From Paenibacillus massiliensis 2301065 = DSM 16942 (GTDB lineage: Bacteria > Bacillota > Bacilli > Paenibacillales > Paenibacillaceae): a DNA stretch of 64,000 bases. Under the pieces are notes generated by a model. The model was not told the origin of the DNA, did not search any database, and worked only from the letters and a program-made list of their open reading frames with translations. Shown here one piece after another: positions 37,506-46,783 of this stretch (position 1 is its first letter; the number at the start of each line of letters is the position of its first letter). A program made the translations under genes and the position numbers. The stretch lies in the NCBI RefSeq assembly GCF_000377505.1, contig NZ_KB898188.1, positions 409,088 to 473,087 on the forward strand, given 5' to 3'.

Positions 37506-38669
37506 ATGGTGTTCAGAGAAGTGATTGTAATAGGCGCTGGTATCGCGGGGAGCAGCTGTGCGCTACAGCTTGCACGTCAGGGATTTCAGACCTTGGTTCT
37601 GGATCGTGCACAGTTTCCCCGCCATAAGACGTGTGGAGAATTCCTGTCACCAGAAGCACGAGAAATGCTGGATTATCTGGATGTACACATTCATGCTCAC
37701 GCCCCCGAGCCAAGCCACATGAGTCATGCCAGAATCATTTTACCAGACGGCGGAAAGATCGAAGCGCCTTTACCAGGTAAGGCCATCGGGATCAGCCGTT
37801 ACCATCTGGACCGCCTTCTGCACGCACAGCTGTCTGCTGCCGGAGCAGAGATAGTAACAGGGACGGTCCAGAATATTCGCAGATTGGGTTCTCAGCGATA
37901 TGAGGTGACCGTCAGACAAGGCCCGGAGGAGGTTCGATATGAGGCAAAGGCAGTCATAGGCGCATATGGGACCAAGCAGCCTAAGAACTGCTCTGGCTCC
38001 GATTCCTTCCGGGATTCAACCGTCTATGTAGGAGTGAAATCCCATTACAGTGGAATAGATATTCCTGATCGGGTGGAGCTATATTTCAACGGAGGCGGCT
38101 ATGTAGGGATATCTCCGATTGAGGAAGGGCGGGTCAACATTGCTGCATTGCTGCCATTACAGGCTGTTCGAGGAAGCGGTACATCTGTGCCAGACATTCT
38201 GTCAGCCGCCGCACAAGGTAATGCCTCACTGGGAGCCCGACTTGCCCAAGGAGTGCCGATCAACGGTACTCAGGTCTCTGTGGCCCCTCTCCGCGTCTCT
38301 GTGCAACCACAGCCTTGGTCAGACTTTCCGCACGTCGGGGATGCACTGATGATGATTCCGCCTCTTAGCGGGGATGGAATGTCCATCGCGCTACGTTCTG
38401 CCCTGCTATGCGCACACTGGACCGAAGCTTATCTGCGTGGTACTGTTAATGCTACGGAATGGCAGCAGGGCTACACCAAGGAAGCCGAACTGGAATTCTC
38501 CGCGCTGCTAAGAAGAGCACGCCATATGCAGAAATTAGCTTTTGCCCCCATGAATCGACTCTATCCAGGCCTTGTCCGCCTTCTCCCCAGCTTGGCGACT
38601 CATATCGTCAAAGCTACCCGGCTGAGTGAAAAAGGATATCGGGTTGGAGCCATCACGAATAAGAGGTAA
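37506..38669 (+). CDS. FAD-dependent oxidoreductase (hydroxylase/geranylgeranyl-reductase-like)
   Basis: 387 residues, start ATG at 37506 behind AAAGGTGAG. The FAD-binding GxGxxG is at residues 9-14 (VIGAGIAGSSCALQLARQGFQTLVLDR). The RHKTCGEFLSPEA segment is characteristic of the geranylgeranyl reductase/aromatic hydroxylase superfamily. The second FAD motif is GDALMMIPPLSGDGMSIALRSA. A C-terminal hydrophobic stretch could associate with membrane lipids. It probably oxidises the methylated polyketide, for example to a quinone. 78 bp after the methyltransferase. Confidence 0.88.
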   Translation: MVFREVIVIGAGIAGSSCALQLARQGFQTLVLDRAQFPRHKTCGEFLSPEAREMLDYLDVHIHAHAPEPSHMSHARIILPDGGKIEAPLPGKAIGISRYHLDRLLHAQLSAAGAEIVTGTVQNIRRLGSQRYEVTVRQGPEEVRYEAKAVIGAYGTKQPKNCSGSDSFRDSTVYVGVKSHYSGIDIPDRVELYFNGGGYVGISPIEEGRVNIAALLPLQAVRGSGTSVPDILSAAAQGNASLGARLAQGVPINGTQVSVAPLRVSVQPQPWSDFPHVGDALMMIPPLSGDGMSIALRSALLCAHWTEAYLRGTVNATEWQQGYTKEAELEFSALLRRARHMQKLAFAPMNRLYPGLVRLLPSLATHIVKATRLSEKGYRVGAITNKR

Positions 38670-38676
38670 TCAGAAC

Positions 38677-39453
38677 ATGAGAAAGCTTATGATCTCCTGC
38701 CTGTACCTGCTGCTTACAGCCTTGATCGGGGCCTGTGCAGGAGAGGTTACTCCAGGGCCGCATGCCCAAGACACGAACGCTAACCGTAAGACACAAGAAC
38801 AGACGTATGCAGGTGCACCGTTATCCTCAGTACCTTCAGCATCAAATGTAGCTTCGGCTCCGCGAGCATTGGAGCTGCATACACCGGATGGTGCCAGCTT
38901 GTCTATTGATATTCATGATCTGCCTATCTATGAGGAATATTTGTCAGAGCAACAGAACCCATGGACGGAATGGAGTCGCTCTACGCTCGTTAGCCTTGAT
39001 CTGGGTATTCCGTCCACCGGAACCTTCGCGCTACTCAAGTATAATTGTGGCAACAAGGCATGCTCCACGCTACTCATCAGCATCAGCAGCGATGGGGTTC
39101 GCACCCTTCCGATGCCAGACGGTATCTTCCAGGATACTCGGCTGTCCCCCAATCAAGAGCAATTGCTGCTTCGTTACGCTGATCACGAAGGCGGGCTGGT
39201 CACACGCCATCGCATATTTGCCGTTGACCTTAAGCGCTGGGAGTTCCTTTCACCTGTGCTGACCAAGGATGCCGAAGAACTGATGGAAGAAGTAACTTGG
39301 CCGATACGATCGTATGAATGGGTCGACAACGAGCAATTCAAAGCCGAGATCGCTTCACTATCAAGTCCATCCTATGAAGCGGTGCAATCCTGGTTCGAGG
39401 ATGAACAGCATATAACCCGTGACGTTACAGTTCGAATAGAACAACGTCGATAA
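38677..39453 (+). CDS. lipoprotein of the polyketide operon
   Basis: 258 residues, start ATG at 38677 behind AAGAGGTAAT, 7 bp after the flavoprotein stop. A lipoprotein signal peptide (MRKLMISCLYLLLTALIGAC) with the lipobox Cys at residue 20. A disordered Ser/Pro/Ala/Thr linker follows, then a soluble domain that may be beta-propeller-like (GTFALLKYNCGNKACSTLLISISSDG, DTRLSPNQEQLLLRYADHEGG). No family recognised. Co-transcription with the polyketide genes suggests it works at the membrane where their lipid product resides, but this is inference. Confidence 0.75.
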   Translation: MRKLMISCLYLLLTALIGACAGEVTPGPHAQDTNANRKTQEQTYAGAPLSSVPSASNVASAPRALELHTPDGASLSIDIHDLPIYEEYLSEQQNPWTEWSRSTLVSLDLGIPSTGTFALLKYNCGNKACSTLLISISSDGVRTLPMPDGIFQDTRLSPNQEQLLLRYADHEGGLVTRHRIFAVDLKRWEFLSPVLTKDAEELMEEVTWPIRSYEWVDNEQFKAEIASLSSPSYEAVQSWFEDEQHITRDVTVRIEQRR

Positions 39454-39559
39454 GATGAAGATGAATCATGCCGATTAGCTGCGCTTTAACTTCATTTGTT
39501 TTCCTGATGCTGATTCACTCTACTTTCACTCGCGTTCATGGTGTTCAGACTTCGTATTA

Positions 39560-40336
39560 TTATAGCTGCATGCTATATTCATAGGCTGTGACGCCGAACA
39601 TCCGTTTAAAATGCTTGTTCATATGGGTGAGATCCACGAATCCACAGCCTGCCACAGCAGTATACACATCCCTGGAGCGTTCAATGAGCTGCCTGGCATA
39701 TTCCACCTTGATGTTCAGAAAGAATTGATAGGGGGATATTCCCGTCTGCGACCTGAACTCGCGGATAAATTGATATTTGGACATCCCGAACTCCTGGCTA
39801 ACCGTCTCCAAATGCAGTACATCATGTATATTGGCATGCATCATGTCCTTCACGCGGCTTACGAACATCGTATCCTTGGCCCGATTCCATACTGCTTCTC
39901 CATCGACTCCAGACAACGTATGCAATAGACGATACGTCAGCTCACTAACTAGCGATTCTTCTCTACCGTTATGGATCGCTCGGTTCAGGTTGAGAATATG
40001 ACGTGCCAGACGGATATCATAGACGATAGGTGTGCTGAAGCGGAGCTCCTTGGCCCCCAGAATTTCAGAGCACAATTCAGGGTGGATGTACAGCATGACA
40101 TAATCAATGCCCTCCCGATCGAAGGAGCTGCCATCGTGATACTGCTCGCGGTTGAACAGCATGACTCCACTTCTATGCGAAGCCTGATAATGGCCGTCCA
40201 GATGATACTGCTGAATTCCCCGTAGCGTGACGCCAACGGCGTATTCCTCGTGCGCATGCTTTTTATAGGTAAAATCAGTAAAGCTGGCAGACAGCGAGAG
40301 AATATCTGCGGATTTTTTGTATTTGAACATTTCCAT
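39560..40336 (-). CDS. AraC family transcriptional regulator
   Basis: 258 residues. The start is ATG at 40336 behind GGAGGTATAC; the GTG six codons earlier overlaps that site. An N-terminal cupin (AraC_binding) domain has SASFTDFTYKKHAHEEYAVGVTLRGIQQYHLDG. The C-terminal AraC double helix-turn-helix occupies about 165-258 (VSQEFGMSKYQFIREFRSQTGISPYQFFLNIKVEYARQLIE, then GFVDLTHMNKHFKRMFGVTAYEY). It follows a LysE-family exporter by 20 bp and probably controls export of an amino acid or toxic analogue. Confidence 0.92.
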   Translation of the reverse strand: MEMFKYKKSADILSLSASFTDFTYKKHAHEEYAVGVTLRGIQQYHLDGHYQASHRSGVMLFNREQYHDGSSFDREGIDYVMLYIHPELCSEILGAKELRFSTPIVYDIRLARHILNLNRAIHNGREESLVSELTYRLLHTLSGVDGEAVWNRAKDTMFVSRVKDMMHANIHDVLHLETVSQEFGMSKYQFIREFRSQTGISPYQFFLNIKVEYARQLIERSRDVYTAVAGCGFVDLTHMNKHFKRMFGVTAYEYSMQL

Positions 40337-40356
40337 GTCGATGTATACCTCCACTG

Positions 40357-40938
40357 CTAGATAAGACCTGATACCATAATAGCCGAATAGACTAGAAAAA
40401 CAGCCATTACCACGTTCAGAAGCTTGAGATGTCGATTCAGCATCCGTCTTAGCAGAGCCCCGAATACAGCCCAGCTGGTATAGGCCATGAAGCCGATTAC
40501 CGTAACAAGCAGCACGAACAGGCTCAAAGCGATCACCGAATCATAGTAAGGCAGGACATATCCAGGTAACACGGTGAACGTGAACAGAATGACCTTCGGA
40601 TTCACAAATTGCATGATAAAGCCGGTAAAAAAGCCGGGGCGCGCCCCTGAGCCCCCTTCGACATTGCCCATTTTATAGACGAGATAAGCCAGATACACCA
40701 TATAGATACTTCCTACAATACGCATGCCATCCAATAGATATGGAAGACTCTCGCGGAGCAAATGACTTAGCCCCGCCGAGCTAGCAAGCAGGAGGCCAAA
40801 GGCCAACGTAGCTCCCCATACATAATTCATGGTTCTACCTGCCCCATAATGTCTGGCTGAGGATAGAATCACAATGTTGCTCGGTCCTGGGGTGAAAGTG
40901 ACGACTATACAATAGATTATAAAGGAAATAAGATTCAT
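40357..40938 (-). CDS. LysE family amino-acid exporter
   Basis: 193 residues, start ATG at 40938 behind CCGGAGGG. Five to six predicted helices with the LysE/RhtB signature near the N-terminus (FTPGPSNIVILSSARHYGAGRTMNYVWGATLAFGLLLA) and the central NPKVILFTFTVLPGYV. It exports an amino acid or related solute; which one is unknown. First gene of a two-gene operon with an AraC regulator whose ribosome site lies at this gene's end. Confidence 0.9.
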   Translation of the reverse strand: MNLISFIIYCIVVTFTPGPSNIVILSSARHYGAGRTMNYVWGATLAFGLLLASSAGLSHLLRESLPYLLDGMRIVGSIYMVYLAYLVYKMGNVEGGSGARPGFFTGFIMQFVNPKVILFTFTVLPGYVLPYYDSVIALSLFVLLVTVIGFMAYTSWAVFGALLRRMLNRHLKLLNVVMAVFLVYSAIMVSGLI

Positions 40939-41058
40939 GGTACCCTCCGGTTATGATGTTACCCGAATCTTACGCCAAGCGAAGAACTGGCTATAGTACA
41001 TTATTGCAGCATAGGCTTCTTGCTCATAGTGCTTCATACAAAAAACAATGCAAAAAAA

Positions 41059-41093
41059 CAAGAACCGACAGCAATTCGCTCTCGATTCTTGTC
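41059..41093 (-). terminator. terminator of the 990-residue SLH gene
   Basis: ACAAGAA (41059-41065) pairs with TTCTTGT (41087-41093), extended inside by CGA/TCG. The minus-strand tail is TTTTTTTGC, then another T-run. Confidence 0.82.
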
Positions 41094-41130
41094 TATCCTT
41101 ACTAGGGTCTACTGTAAGTAGCCCGTAAGC

Positions 41131-44103
41131 TTATTGATAATTCACATCTTCAGCAAAGTAGATATCCTGCAAACGTTCCTTGATACGCTGAATTTCTTCG
41201 GCTGTTAATGGCGCTGTAGGCTGTAGCTTGAAATTTCTCCCCGTAACATAGCTTATATCCTCATCTTTATCCAGGTTATACGGTGTAACAGGAACCGGAC
41301 TGCGGGTATAATCTGTAAAATCAATGATCGTCCACGCCGTGTCCCCATCCTCCTTGGATAAAATGATCCGCTGTGAAGCATTTTCAGTCCACAAGTAACG
41401 CAGATTCGCCGGGGAATGATTGGAATCCATAGCTGCTTGAATACCGGAGCCTCTAAACATAAGAGTAAACTCCGTTTGGCTATTATTCGATCCGGCTAAT
41501 GAGGTGTAAGCCTGTTTGAGCCCATCCACGCCCACGATTTCAATCTCGCGGTCAGCCGGGAAGTGCTGCACGAAGTTTTGCCAAATCTGAGCCATATTGT
41601 TGTTGTTCGCTAGCGAATGAATATCAAGAATAATGGACATGTAATTCAACGTATTCAGACGCTGATAAGGATTATCCAGATATTGCTGTGCTATATACAG
41701 TTGTGGTGCTGCATCCGTTTCTGTCACGTAAGGATCACCTGGATGAAGCGTCCAGCGTGAAGAATCACTTGTATACCTTGAACCAATGGGATCAATCGTG
41801 ATGGAGTTCATAAATACGGTACCGCTATTATCGCCAATCCCTTGTGCAGGAACCATAGGATTTTTCTCATGGGACCAGTACGGCATCAAAGGCGAGCCCT
41901 CACCGTACATCCCGTTCACATTATATTGTGTAGCTGACCATCCCATGGCAGAAGTAATTCTGTAGTTATCCTTAAGCCATTGGGTCTGTTCGGGATTGAC
42001 CGTGAAGCTGGTCAGAGATCTTGGCAGATATTTGCGATATTGGTCCGTGTCCATGCTTTCGAACACGGATGGCGATCCCATTGTCCCGGACTGATGCAGA
42101 TTATTGAGTGCATTATACCGATACATGTACAGCCATTCACCCATACGCATTTCCCAGATAGGAAGCTCGTATAGATTGTTCGGATACCCGTCCAGAATTC
42201 CGACTTCATCGTCGAATTGATCTACATATTCCAACACCTTGCTAAGCTGTGGTCGATTGGCATCTACAAACACAAAGCCATTCTCCATAGCCCATGTCAC
42301 TTTAATGTTGGGACCAAAGCGATCCGCCAGCAGTTGACGGGTTTGTTCGATCTGTGCTACCGTTGTCGCGCTACCCTGTAGCATGATGGAAACAGCAAAA
42401 TACTGCTTTTGGCTTGCTCCAGGTACTACCGCTAATTCCCCATCCGCTATGAGACTTACTCCCTGGGAGGCTGAATCCACCTTGATTTTGAACGGAATAA
42501 CCGAGTTCACTGGGGGAATGAGATGTAGATTGGCGATTTTCCCATTCTCATCAAACACGCCCGTAGATTCCTCTATCCGAATCTTCAAATCAGATGGTAA
42601 CGAGCCAGGGTCTATAACCTCTCCTTGAGCATTATGAAAGACGAAGGACATCCCCCAGGCAGCAGGATCTAGGTTAGCAGCCTCCGCAATGGTATACGTA
42701 TCTAAATATACCGACCTGATTACATTCGGAGGCTCGGGTGAAGGCTCCTTCTCCTTCACAATCAGAAGGGTCTGGGCTACCAGCACCTGATAAGGTTGGC
42801 CGATGGTTAGACGCATCTCTACAGGAATAGCGCTACCTGCTGACGGAATATGATTGGCATGTGCTATTCTGCCCTGATGATCGAACACACCTAATGTATC
42901 ACTAAATGTGTAGGTAACACTGGTGACACTGTCAGGGGGAATGCTGATCAATTGTCCATTATTGTAGAGCTCAAATGACAGCTGATACGAAGGATACGTA
43001 TTCGTGTCGTTCACCAGCTCAGGTGCCTTAATGACAACCTCATCTACAACAAAATCCCCCTCATCATCCGGTGGATCTGGATCCGGACCCGGTGGTGTTA
43101 CCGGGGGTCCTGGATCTGGACCCGGCGGCGTCACCGGTGGATCTGGATCCGGACCCGGTGGTGTTACCGGGGGTCCTGGATCTGGACCCGGTGGTGTCAC
43201 CGGTGGCCCTGGATCTGAACCCGGTGGTGTTACCGGTGGCCCTGGATCTGGACCCGGTGGTGTCACCGGTGGTCCTGGATCTGGACCCGGTGGTGTCACC
43301 GGGGGCCTTGGTGTCACTGGCCTAGAGTCACGATCCTTGGACCTCCCGGTGTCCGGATTCAGAGGCTTGACATTGGTGGCCCCAGTGTCCGACTCCGATG
43401 GATTGTTAGGCTGATCCGTCGTTTCAGCCTCATCCCCTGCGAGTAAGCGCTGGGCACGTTCCTTCACCTTATTCCCACCTAGCCAGATCCGATAAGCGAC
43501 CAATGTGGCATCCTGCCTAGTCACATATTGCTTCGGATGGAAGTAGCTACTCGTATCGCCCTCTATTAATTCCAAACGCTCCATCAACCATACGCTAGTT
43601 CGTGCATAATCTGATATTTCCGATTGATCCACGAAGCTTGGAATACTGGTCATTTGGGTATCTTCAGAGACGCCAAAATACCTGGCATACCAAACGACCA
43701 TATCCTGACGAGTCAAATTCTGCCTGGCACCAAATAATTGTTCACTTATTCCTTTCGTAATACGCTCTTCCTGCAATGCCTGTACATAAGGCAGAGCCCA
43801 GAGGGATACATCACGAAAAGAAGCTGCGTTGCTGTTATTCGATGTTCGCTGCAGGGTCTTGGCAAAAATGCTGGCAAATTCCTGACGCGAAATAAAATAT
43901 AAAGGTCGAAAGCTCCCATCCTCATAGCCCGTAACATATCCTTGCGCAGCCATCGTCTCAATGGCATCAGCTGCGTAGGAATGCTCGATATCGTTAAAGG
44001 ACCTGTCGGCATAAATAGTTGCACTATGTATACAGAGCAGCCAGACAGCCAGTAACCCAGCCATGTAATGCTTCATTTCTTTCAACTTTTTTTCACTACT
44101 CAT
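41131..44103 (-). CDS. large SLH-anchored surface protein with Pro-Gly repeat linker
   Basis: 990 residues. Signal peptide (about 1-32). Three SLH domains at about 35-90, 95-145 and 155-210 (FNDIEHSYAADAIETMAAQGYVTGYEDGSFRP; FRDVSLWALPYVQALQEERITKGIS; FVDQSEISDYARTSVWLMERLELIEG). Residues 269-345 are seven copies of an 11-residue VTPPGPDPGPP repeat, a rigid wall-spanning stalk. Two related beta-rich modules follow (about 350-460, 460-570), each with GVFD..G.IA....IP....IP. Residues 570-990 form an unrecognised domain, possibly an inactive or unusual polysaccharide deacetylase-like barrel (FAVSIMLQGS, VTWAMENGFVFVDANRPQ). The start ATG 44103 lies 17 nt after AAGGAGGT, with a six-codon frame between. 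Confidence 0.85.
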   Translation of the reverse strand: MSSEKKLKEMKHYMAGLLAVWLLCIHSATIYADRSFNDIEHSYAADAIETMAAQGYVTGYEDGSFRPLYFISRQEFASIFAKTLQRTSNNSNAASFRDVSLWALPYVQALQEERITKGISEQLFGARQNLTRQDMVVWYARYFGVSEDTQMTSIPSFVDQSEISDYARTSVWLMERLELIEGDTSSYFHPKQYVTRQDATLVAYRIWLGGNKVKERAQRLLAGDEAETTDQPNNPSESDTGATNVKPLNPDTGRSKDRDSRPVTPRPPVTPPGPDPGPPVTPPGPDPGPPVTPPGSDPGPPVTPPGPDPGPPVTPPGPDPDPPVTPPGPDPGPPVTPPGPDPDPPDDEGDFVVDEVVIKAPELVNDTNTYPSYQLSFELYNNGQLISIPPDSVTSVTYTFSDTLGVFDHQGRIAHANHIPSAGSAIPVEMRLTIGQPYQVLVAQTLLIVKEKEPSPEPPNVIRSVYLDTYTIAEAANLDPAAWGMSFVFHNAQGEVIDPGSLPSDLKIRIEESTGVFDENGKIANLHLIPPVNSVIPFKIKVDSASQGVSLIADGELAVVPGASQKQYFAVSIMLQGSATTVAQIEQTRQLLADRFGPNIKVTWAMENGFVFVDANRPQLSKVLEYVDQFDDEVGILDGYPNNLYELPIWEMRMGEWLYMYRYNALNNLHQSGTMGSPSVFESMDTDQYRKYLPRSLTSFTVNPEQTQWLKDNYRITSAMGWSATQYNVNGMYGEGSPLMPYWSHEKNPMVPAQGIGDNSGTVFMNSITIDPIGSRYTSDSSRWTLHPGDPYVTETDAAPQLYIAQQYLDNPYQRLNTLNYMSIILDIHSLANNNNMAQIWQNFVQHFPADREIEIVGVDGLKQAYTSLAGSNNSQTEFTLMFRGSGIQAAMDSNHSPANLRYLWTENASQRIILSKEDGDTAWTIIDFTDYTRSPVPVTPYNLDKDEDISYVTGRNFKLQPTAPLTAEEIQRIKERLQDIYFAEDVNYQ
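43069..43299. repeat. 33-bp coding repeat, seven copies
   Basis: Seven tandem 33-bp units encode V-T-P-P-G-(P/S)-D-P-(G/D)-P-P in the stalk of the large SLH protein. Units alternate between near-identical types, suggesting recent slippage or unequal exchange; length is likely to vary among strains. Confidence 0.95.
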
Positions 44104-44116
44104 TATTGGGAATCAT
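44096..44116 (-). promoter_or_regulatory. six-codon leader frame before the 990-residue SLH gene
   Basis: An ATG at 44116 follows AAGGAGGT by three bases and encodes M-I-P-N-N-E, stopping at TAG, which overlaps the start region of the main gene (ATGAGTAG). The main ATG is 17 nt from that ribosome site, too far for normal use, and the main frame is closed upstream. Translation of the leader could therefore deliver ribosomes to the main start. Untested. Confidence 0.4.
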
Positions 44117-44278
44117 TGCACCTCCTTACGAGTTCGCACTAAGCTGCTCTGCATGAGTCTCCATAGTAATGATTCTCTTGGGTTAGAACGGATTTTCATA
44201 ACTTCCATACACCACACTGTATATACTTGAGTTATCGGAATCTTTTCTCCAGAATTGAATATGGAGTGTAAAAAAGAA

Positions 44279-44328
44279 GAAATAACACCTGTTTCCTCAA
44301 GTGGTTCGAAGAATACAAATGTTATTTC
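44279..44328 (-). terminator. terminator after the 235-residue secreted protein gene
   Basis: GAAATAACA (44279-44287) pairs with TGTTATTTC (44320-44328); a second TGTTATTTC follows at 44332-44340. The minus-strand tail is U-rich (TTCTTCTTTTTTAC). Confidence 0.7.
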
Positions 44329-44370
44329 GTTTGTTATTTCATTCTGACCTGCAGATATTTCCGCACGACT

Positions 44371-45078
44371 TTAGTCTTTTTTAATTTCAGATCCCTTATA
44401 GATATAATAGTGATCTTCTAAAATCCCATTTTGGGGGAAAGCCGCAGGATCTCTGTCTTTGACTTGACCGACCCATACTCGGTTAATCAATGTAGCCGTG
44501 CCTTCCTCCACGAGTGCTTCAGCCGTCATCCCAATCGCAGTTGACTGTCCCGTGCTAGGCCAGAAATGAATCAGATAGACCTCATCTGTATTAAAATGAT
44601 AGCGTCCTTCCGTTGCGGTCCCCTCATAAAACTGCTCTGCCAGAGCTGCCGCCTCAGATCCCTTCATAAAAATCTGGATAGACTCCGTCCCGTTCCACCC
44701 GGTATGACCTTCGTTTGTTGGGCTAGCGTAATCTACGATTAGCGGCTCTGTATGATATACAGAATCCGTAATTGAATATGTATACACGCCATCCGTTACA
44801 CTCTTAACTGCCACTCCCGTGTTGCCCCCTGTCAGGAAGCCGTTGAAGTCCCCATATACATTCGCGCTTTTGCTAATAGCAGCAAGAGATTTTGTCCGCT
44901 CCATGACGCCTTCTCTTCCAGGCACAGGTGTCAGCTTGAACGTCCTGAGCTCAGTCCCCTTGTACTTATCCCAAGTGTATTCGTAATAATAGCCTGCATG
45001 TGCTACACCGTTGGTCCAGCCTGCAGACGCTAATACGATTATCCCCATTAGGAATAGTAATGGCCATTTCTTCAGCAT
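44371..45078 (-). CDS. secreted protein of unknown function
   Basis: 235 residues, start ATG at 45078 behind GAAGGAGAAGG. Signal peptide MLKKWPLLFLMGIIVLASAGWTNGVAHA, probably cleaved after AHA. The mature part is Tyr- and Trp-rich at its start (GYYYEYTWDKYKGTELRTF) and looks beta-rich, with no Cys. No family recognised. Neighbours are the large SLH protein downstream and ManC upstream, so it may be a cell-surface component. Confidence 0.75.
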   Translation of the reverse strand: MLKKWPLLFLMGIIVLASAGWTNGVAHAGYYYEYTWDKYKGTELRTFKLTPVPGREGVMERTKSLAAISKSANVYGDFNGFLTGGNTGVAVKSVTDGVYTYSITDSVYHTEPLIVDYASPTNEGHTGWNGTESIQIFMKGSEAAALAEQFYEGTATEGRYHFNTDEVYLIHFWPSTGQSTAIGMTAEALVEEGTATLINRVWVGQVKDRDPAAFPQNGILEDHYYIYKGSEIKKD

Positions 45079-45281
45079 TATACCTTCTCCTTCTCCTGCG
45101 TAACCATTTGCATAATTCGATTAAGACGCATTATACAATGCATTATAGCGATTCACTAATTATACTGACAGTTAAAATTTAGAAGAAAGGCATGCGCCAA
45201 AAAATAGTTCTCTCTTCTCCTCTATTTCCACTTTCAGTCCTTTGAATCAATATATGAGTCCTATTGTTGACAAAAATGGAT

Positions 45282-46631
45282 TTAATCCTGATGTGTAAAT
45301 TCATATCTGCAAATATCTGTCTCTGACACGATATGTCCGATCTGCGACTCAATGAATTCCAAGTCCCCCTCAAGCGCCATAATGGAATGCTTTACCCCAG
45401 GCTCTACAACGATCAGCTCACCAGGACTGACGCGCTGTGTCACATCATTTATACAGACGCTGCCTGTTCCTGAGACGATGGTCCAGATCTCCTTTCGGAA
45501 TTGGTGCTCATGATAGCTGATCGCTCTACCTTCTGCTATAACAACACGCTTGGTCAGCGTCTGTAACCCATCTGCCGCCTGCTGATGAGATAATACCGTT
45601 TGTTTTCCCCAGAAGCGTTCTTCAAATCGAGGGCCGATTTCAATCTCCGCCACCATATCCTTAATGCCTGTAGAAGATTGTCGATCTGTCACCAATACGC
45701 CATCCGGTCCCGCAACGACAATAATCCCAGGAACGTTCCAGATGCTCACTGGAATGTCCAATTCATTAATAATATGCGAATCATATGAAGCCTCTGAAAT
45801 GAATCCAGGTCCACTAAGCTCAGAGCTCATCTCCCGTACCATTGAATCCCAGGTCCCCAAATCCCGCCACTCTCCGGTAAATGGAAGCACCGAGATCTGA
45901 CGTGTCTGCTCCACAACCGCAATATCAAAGCTAGTTTTTGGAATCTCTGCATAAATTGTCGAAAGAGATGCGTAATCCGTAGGCAATTCCTTCTGCTGTA
46001 GTGTGTCCAGCAAAAAGCCGAGCCGGAACGAAAATACACCACAATTCCATAGCGCCCCATCACGAATTAAAGCCTCAGAGCGGATGAGATCTGGCTTTTC
46101 AACAAACGAACTGACATGATAGAAGGCTTGATCAGGGTCAGCATTCGCCACGGGCATAATATATCCATATTTATCCGACGGCTCGGTCGGAACAGCGCCC
46201 ATTAATGCAAGATCGCTCCCGGATTGCTTCAGCACGGAAGGAAGTCTGCGCAGATGCTCAAAAAAATCATCGCCCGCATAGCCATCCACTGGCATGACGC
46301 ATACGATCTCGTCCTGCGAGGCACCAGCTACATCATGCAGATAGGTCGCAGCAAGCGCTATTGCTGGAAAGGTATCACGTTGAGCAGGCTCTTCTATGAC
46401 GACTACCTCTCCACCAATTTGCCCTCGAATGAGCTCAGCCTGGGTCCCACTGGTTGAGAAATAAGCTGAGGCAGCCAAATCTGCTTCTTCCAGTTGGCGC
46501 CATATTCTTTGGAGCATGCTTTCCGGTCGTTCTTGATGACGTAATATAGATAGAAACTGCTTCGGACGGTTCACATTGGATAAAGGCCACAGCCGCTTGC
46601 CTGAGCCTCCAGATAACAAGATCATTCGCAA
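45282..46631 (-). CDS. manC: mannose-1-phosphate guanylyltransferase (ManC-type, with cupin domain)
   Basis: 449 residues. The preferred start is TTG at 46631, eight bases after AAAGGTGG, giving M-R-M-ILLSGGSGKRLWPLSN as in known ManC; ATG at 46652 lacks a ribosome site. Residues 1-285 form the nucleotidyltransferase (SGGSGKRLWPLS, NRPKQFLSIL, VMPVDGYAGDDF, FVEKPDL, WNCGVFSFR). The C-terminal about 340-440 form a type II mannose-6-phosphate isomerase-like cupin (VVIAEGRAISYHEHQFRKEIWTIVSGTGSVCIN). It makes GDP-mannose for the surface polysaccharide cluster that follows. Confidence 0.92.
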   Translation of the reverse strand: MRMILLSGGSGKRLWPLSNVNRPKQFLSILRHQERPESMLQRIWRQLEEADLAASAYFSTSGTQAELIRGQIGGEVVVIEEPAQRDTFPAIALAATYLHDVAGASQDEIVCVMPVDGYAGDDFFEHLRRLPSVLKQSGSDLALMGAVPTEPSDKYGYIMPVANADPDQAFYHVSSFVEKPDLIRSEALIRDGALWNCGVFSFRLGFLLDTLQQKELPTDYASLSTIYAEIPKTSFDIAVVEQTRQISVLPFTGEWRDLGTWDSMVREMSSELSGPGFISEASYDSHIINELDIPVSIWNVPGIIVVAGPDGVLVTDRQSSTGIKDMVAEIEIGPRFEERFWGKQTVLSHQQAADGLQTLTKRVVIAEGRAISYHEHQFRKEIWTIVSGTGSVCINDVTQRVSPGELIVVEPGVKHSIMALEGDLEFIESQIGHIVSETDICRYEFTHQD

Positions 46632-46783
46632 AGACGAAACCACCTTTCCCATAATTGGATCATTTTTACTTATGTGAAGCTATTTATATTTAACATTTTT
46701 GCCGAATACATAAGTATGAAGCAGCGCAACAGTGACATAGTTGTGCAACGTATTTCAACTTGTCCACACAGGAGATGTTAGTT

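Noticed and set aside
43069..43299. Regular short repeats that might suggest a CRISPR array
   Set aside because: The 33-bp period is continuous without spacers and encodes in-frame Pro-Gly repeats within a clear gene.
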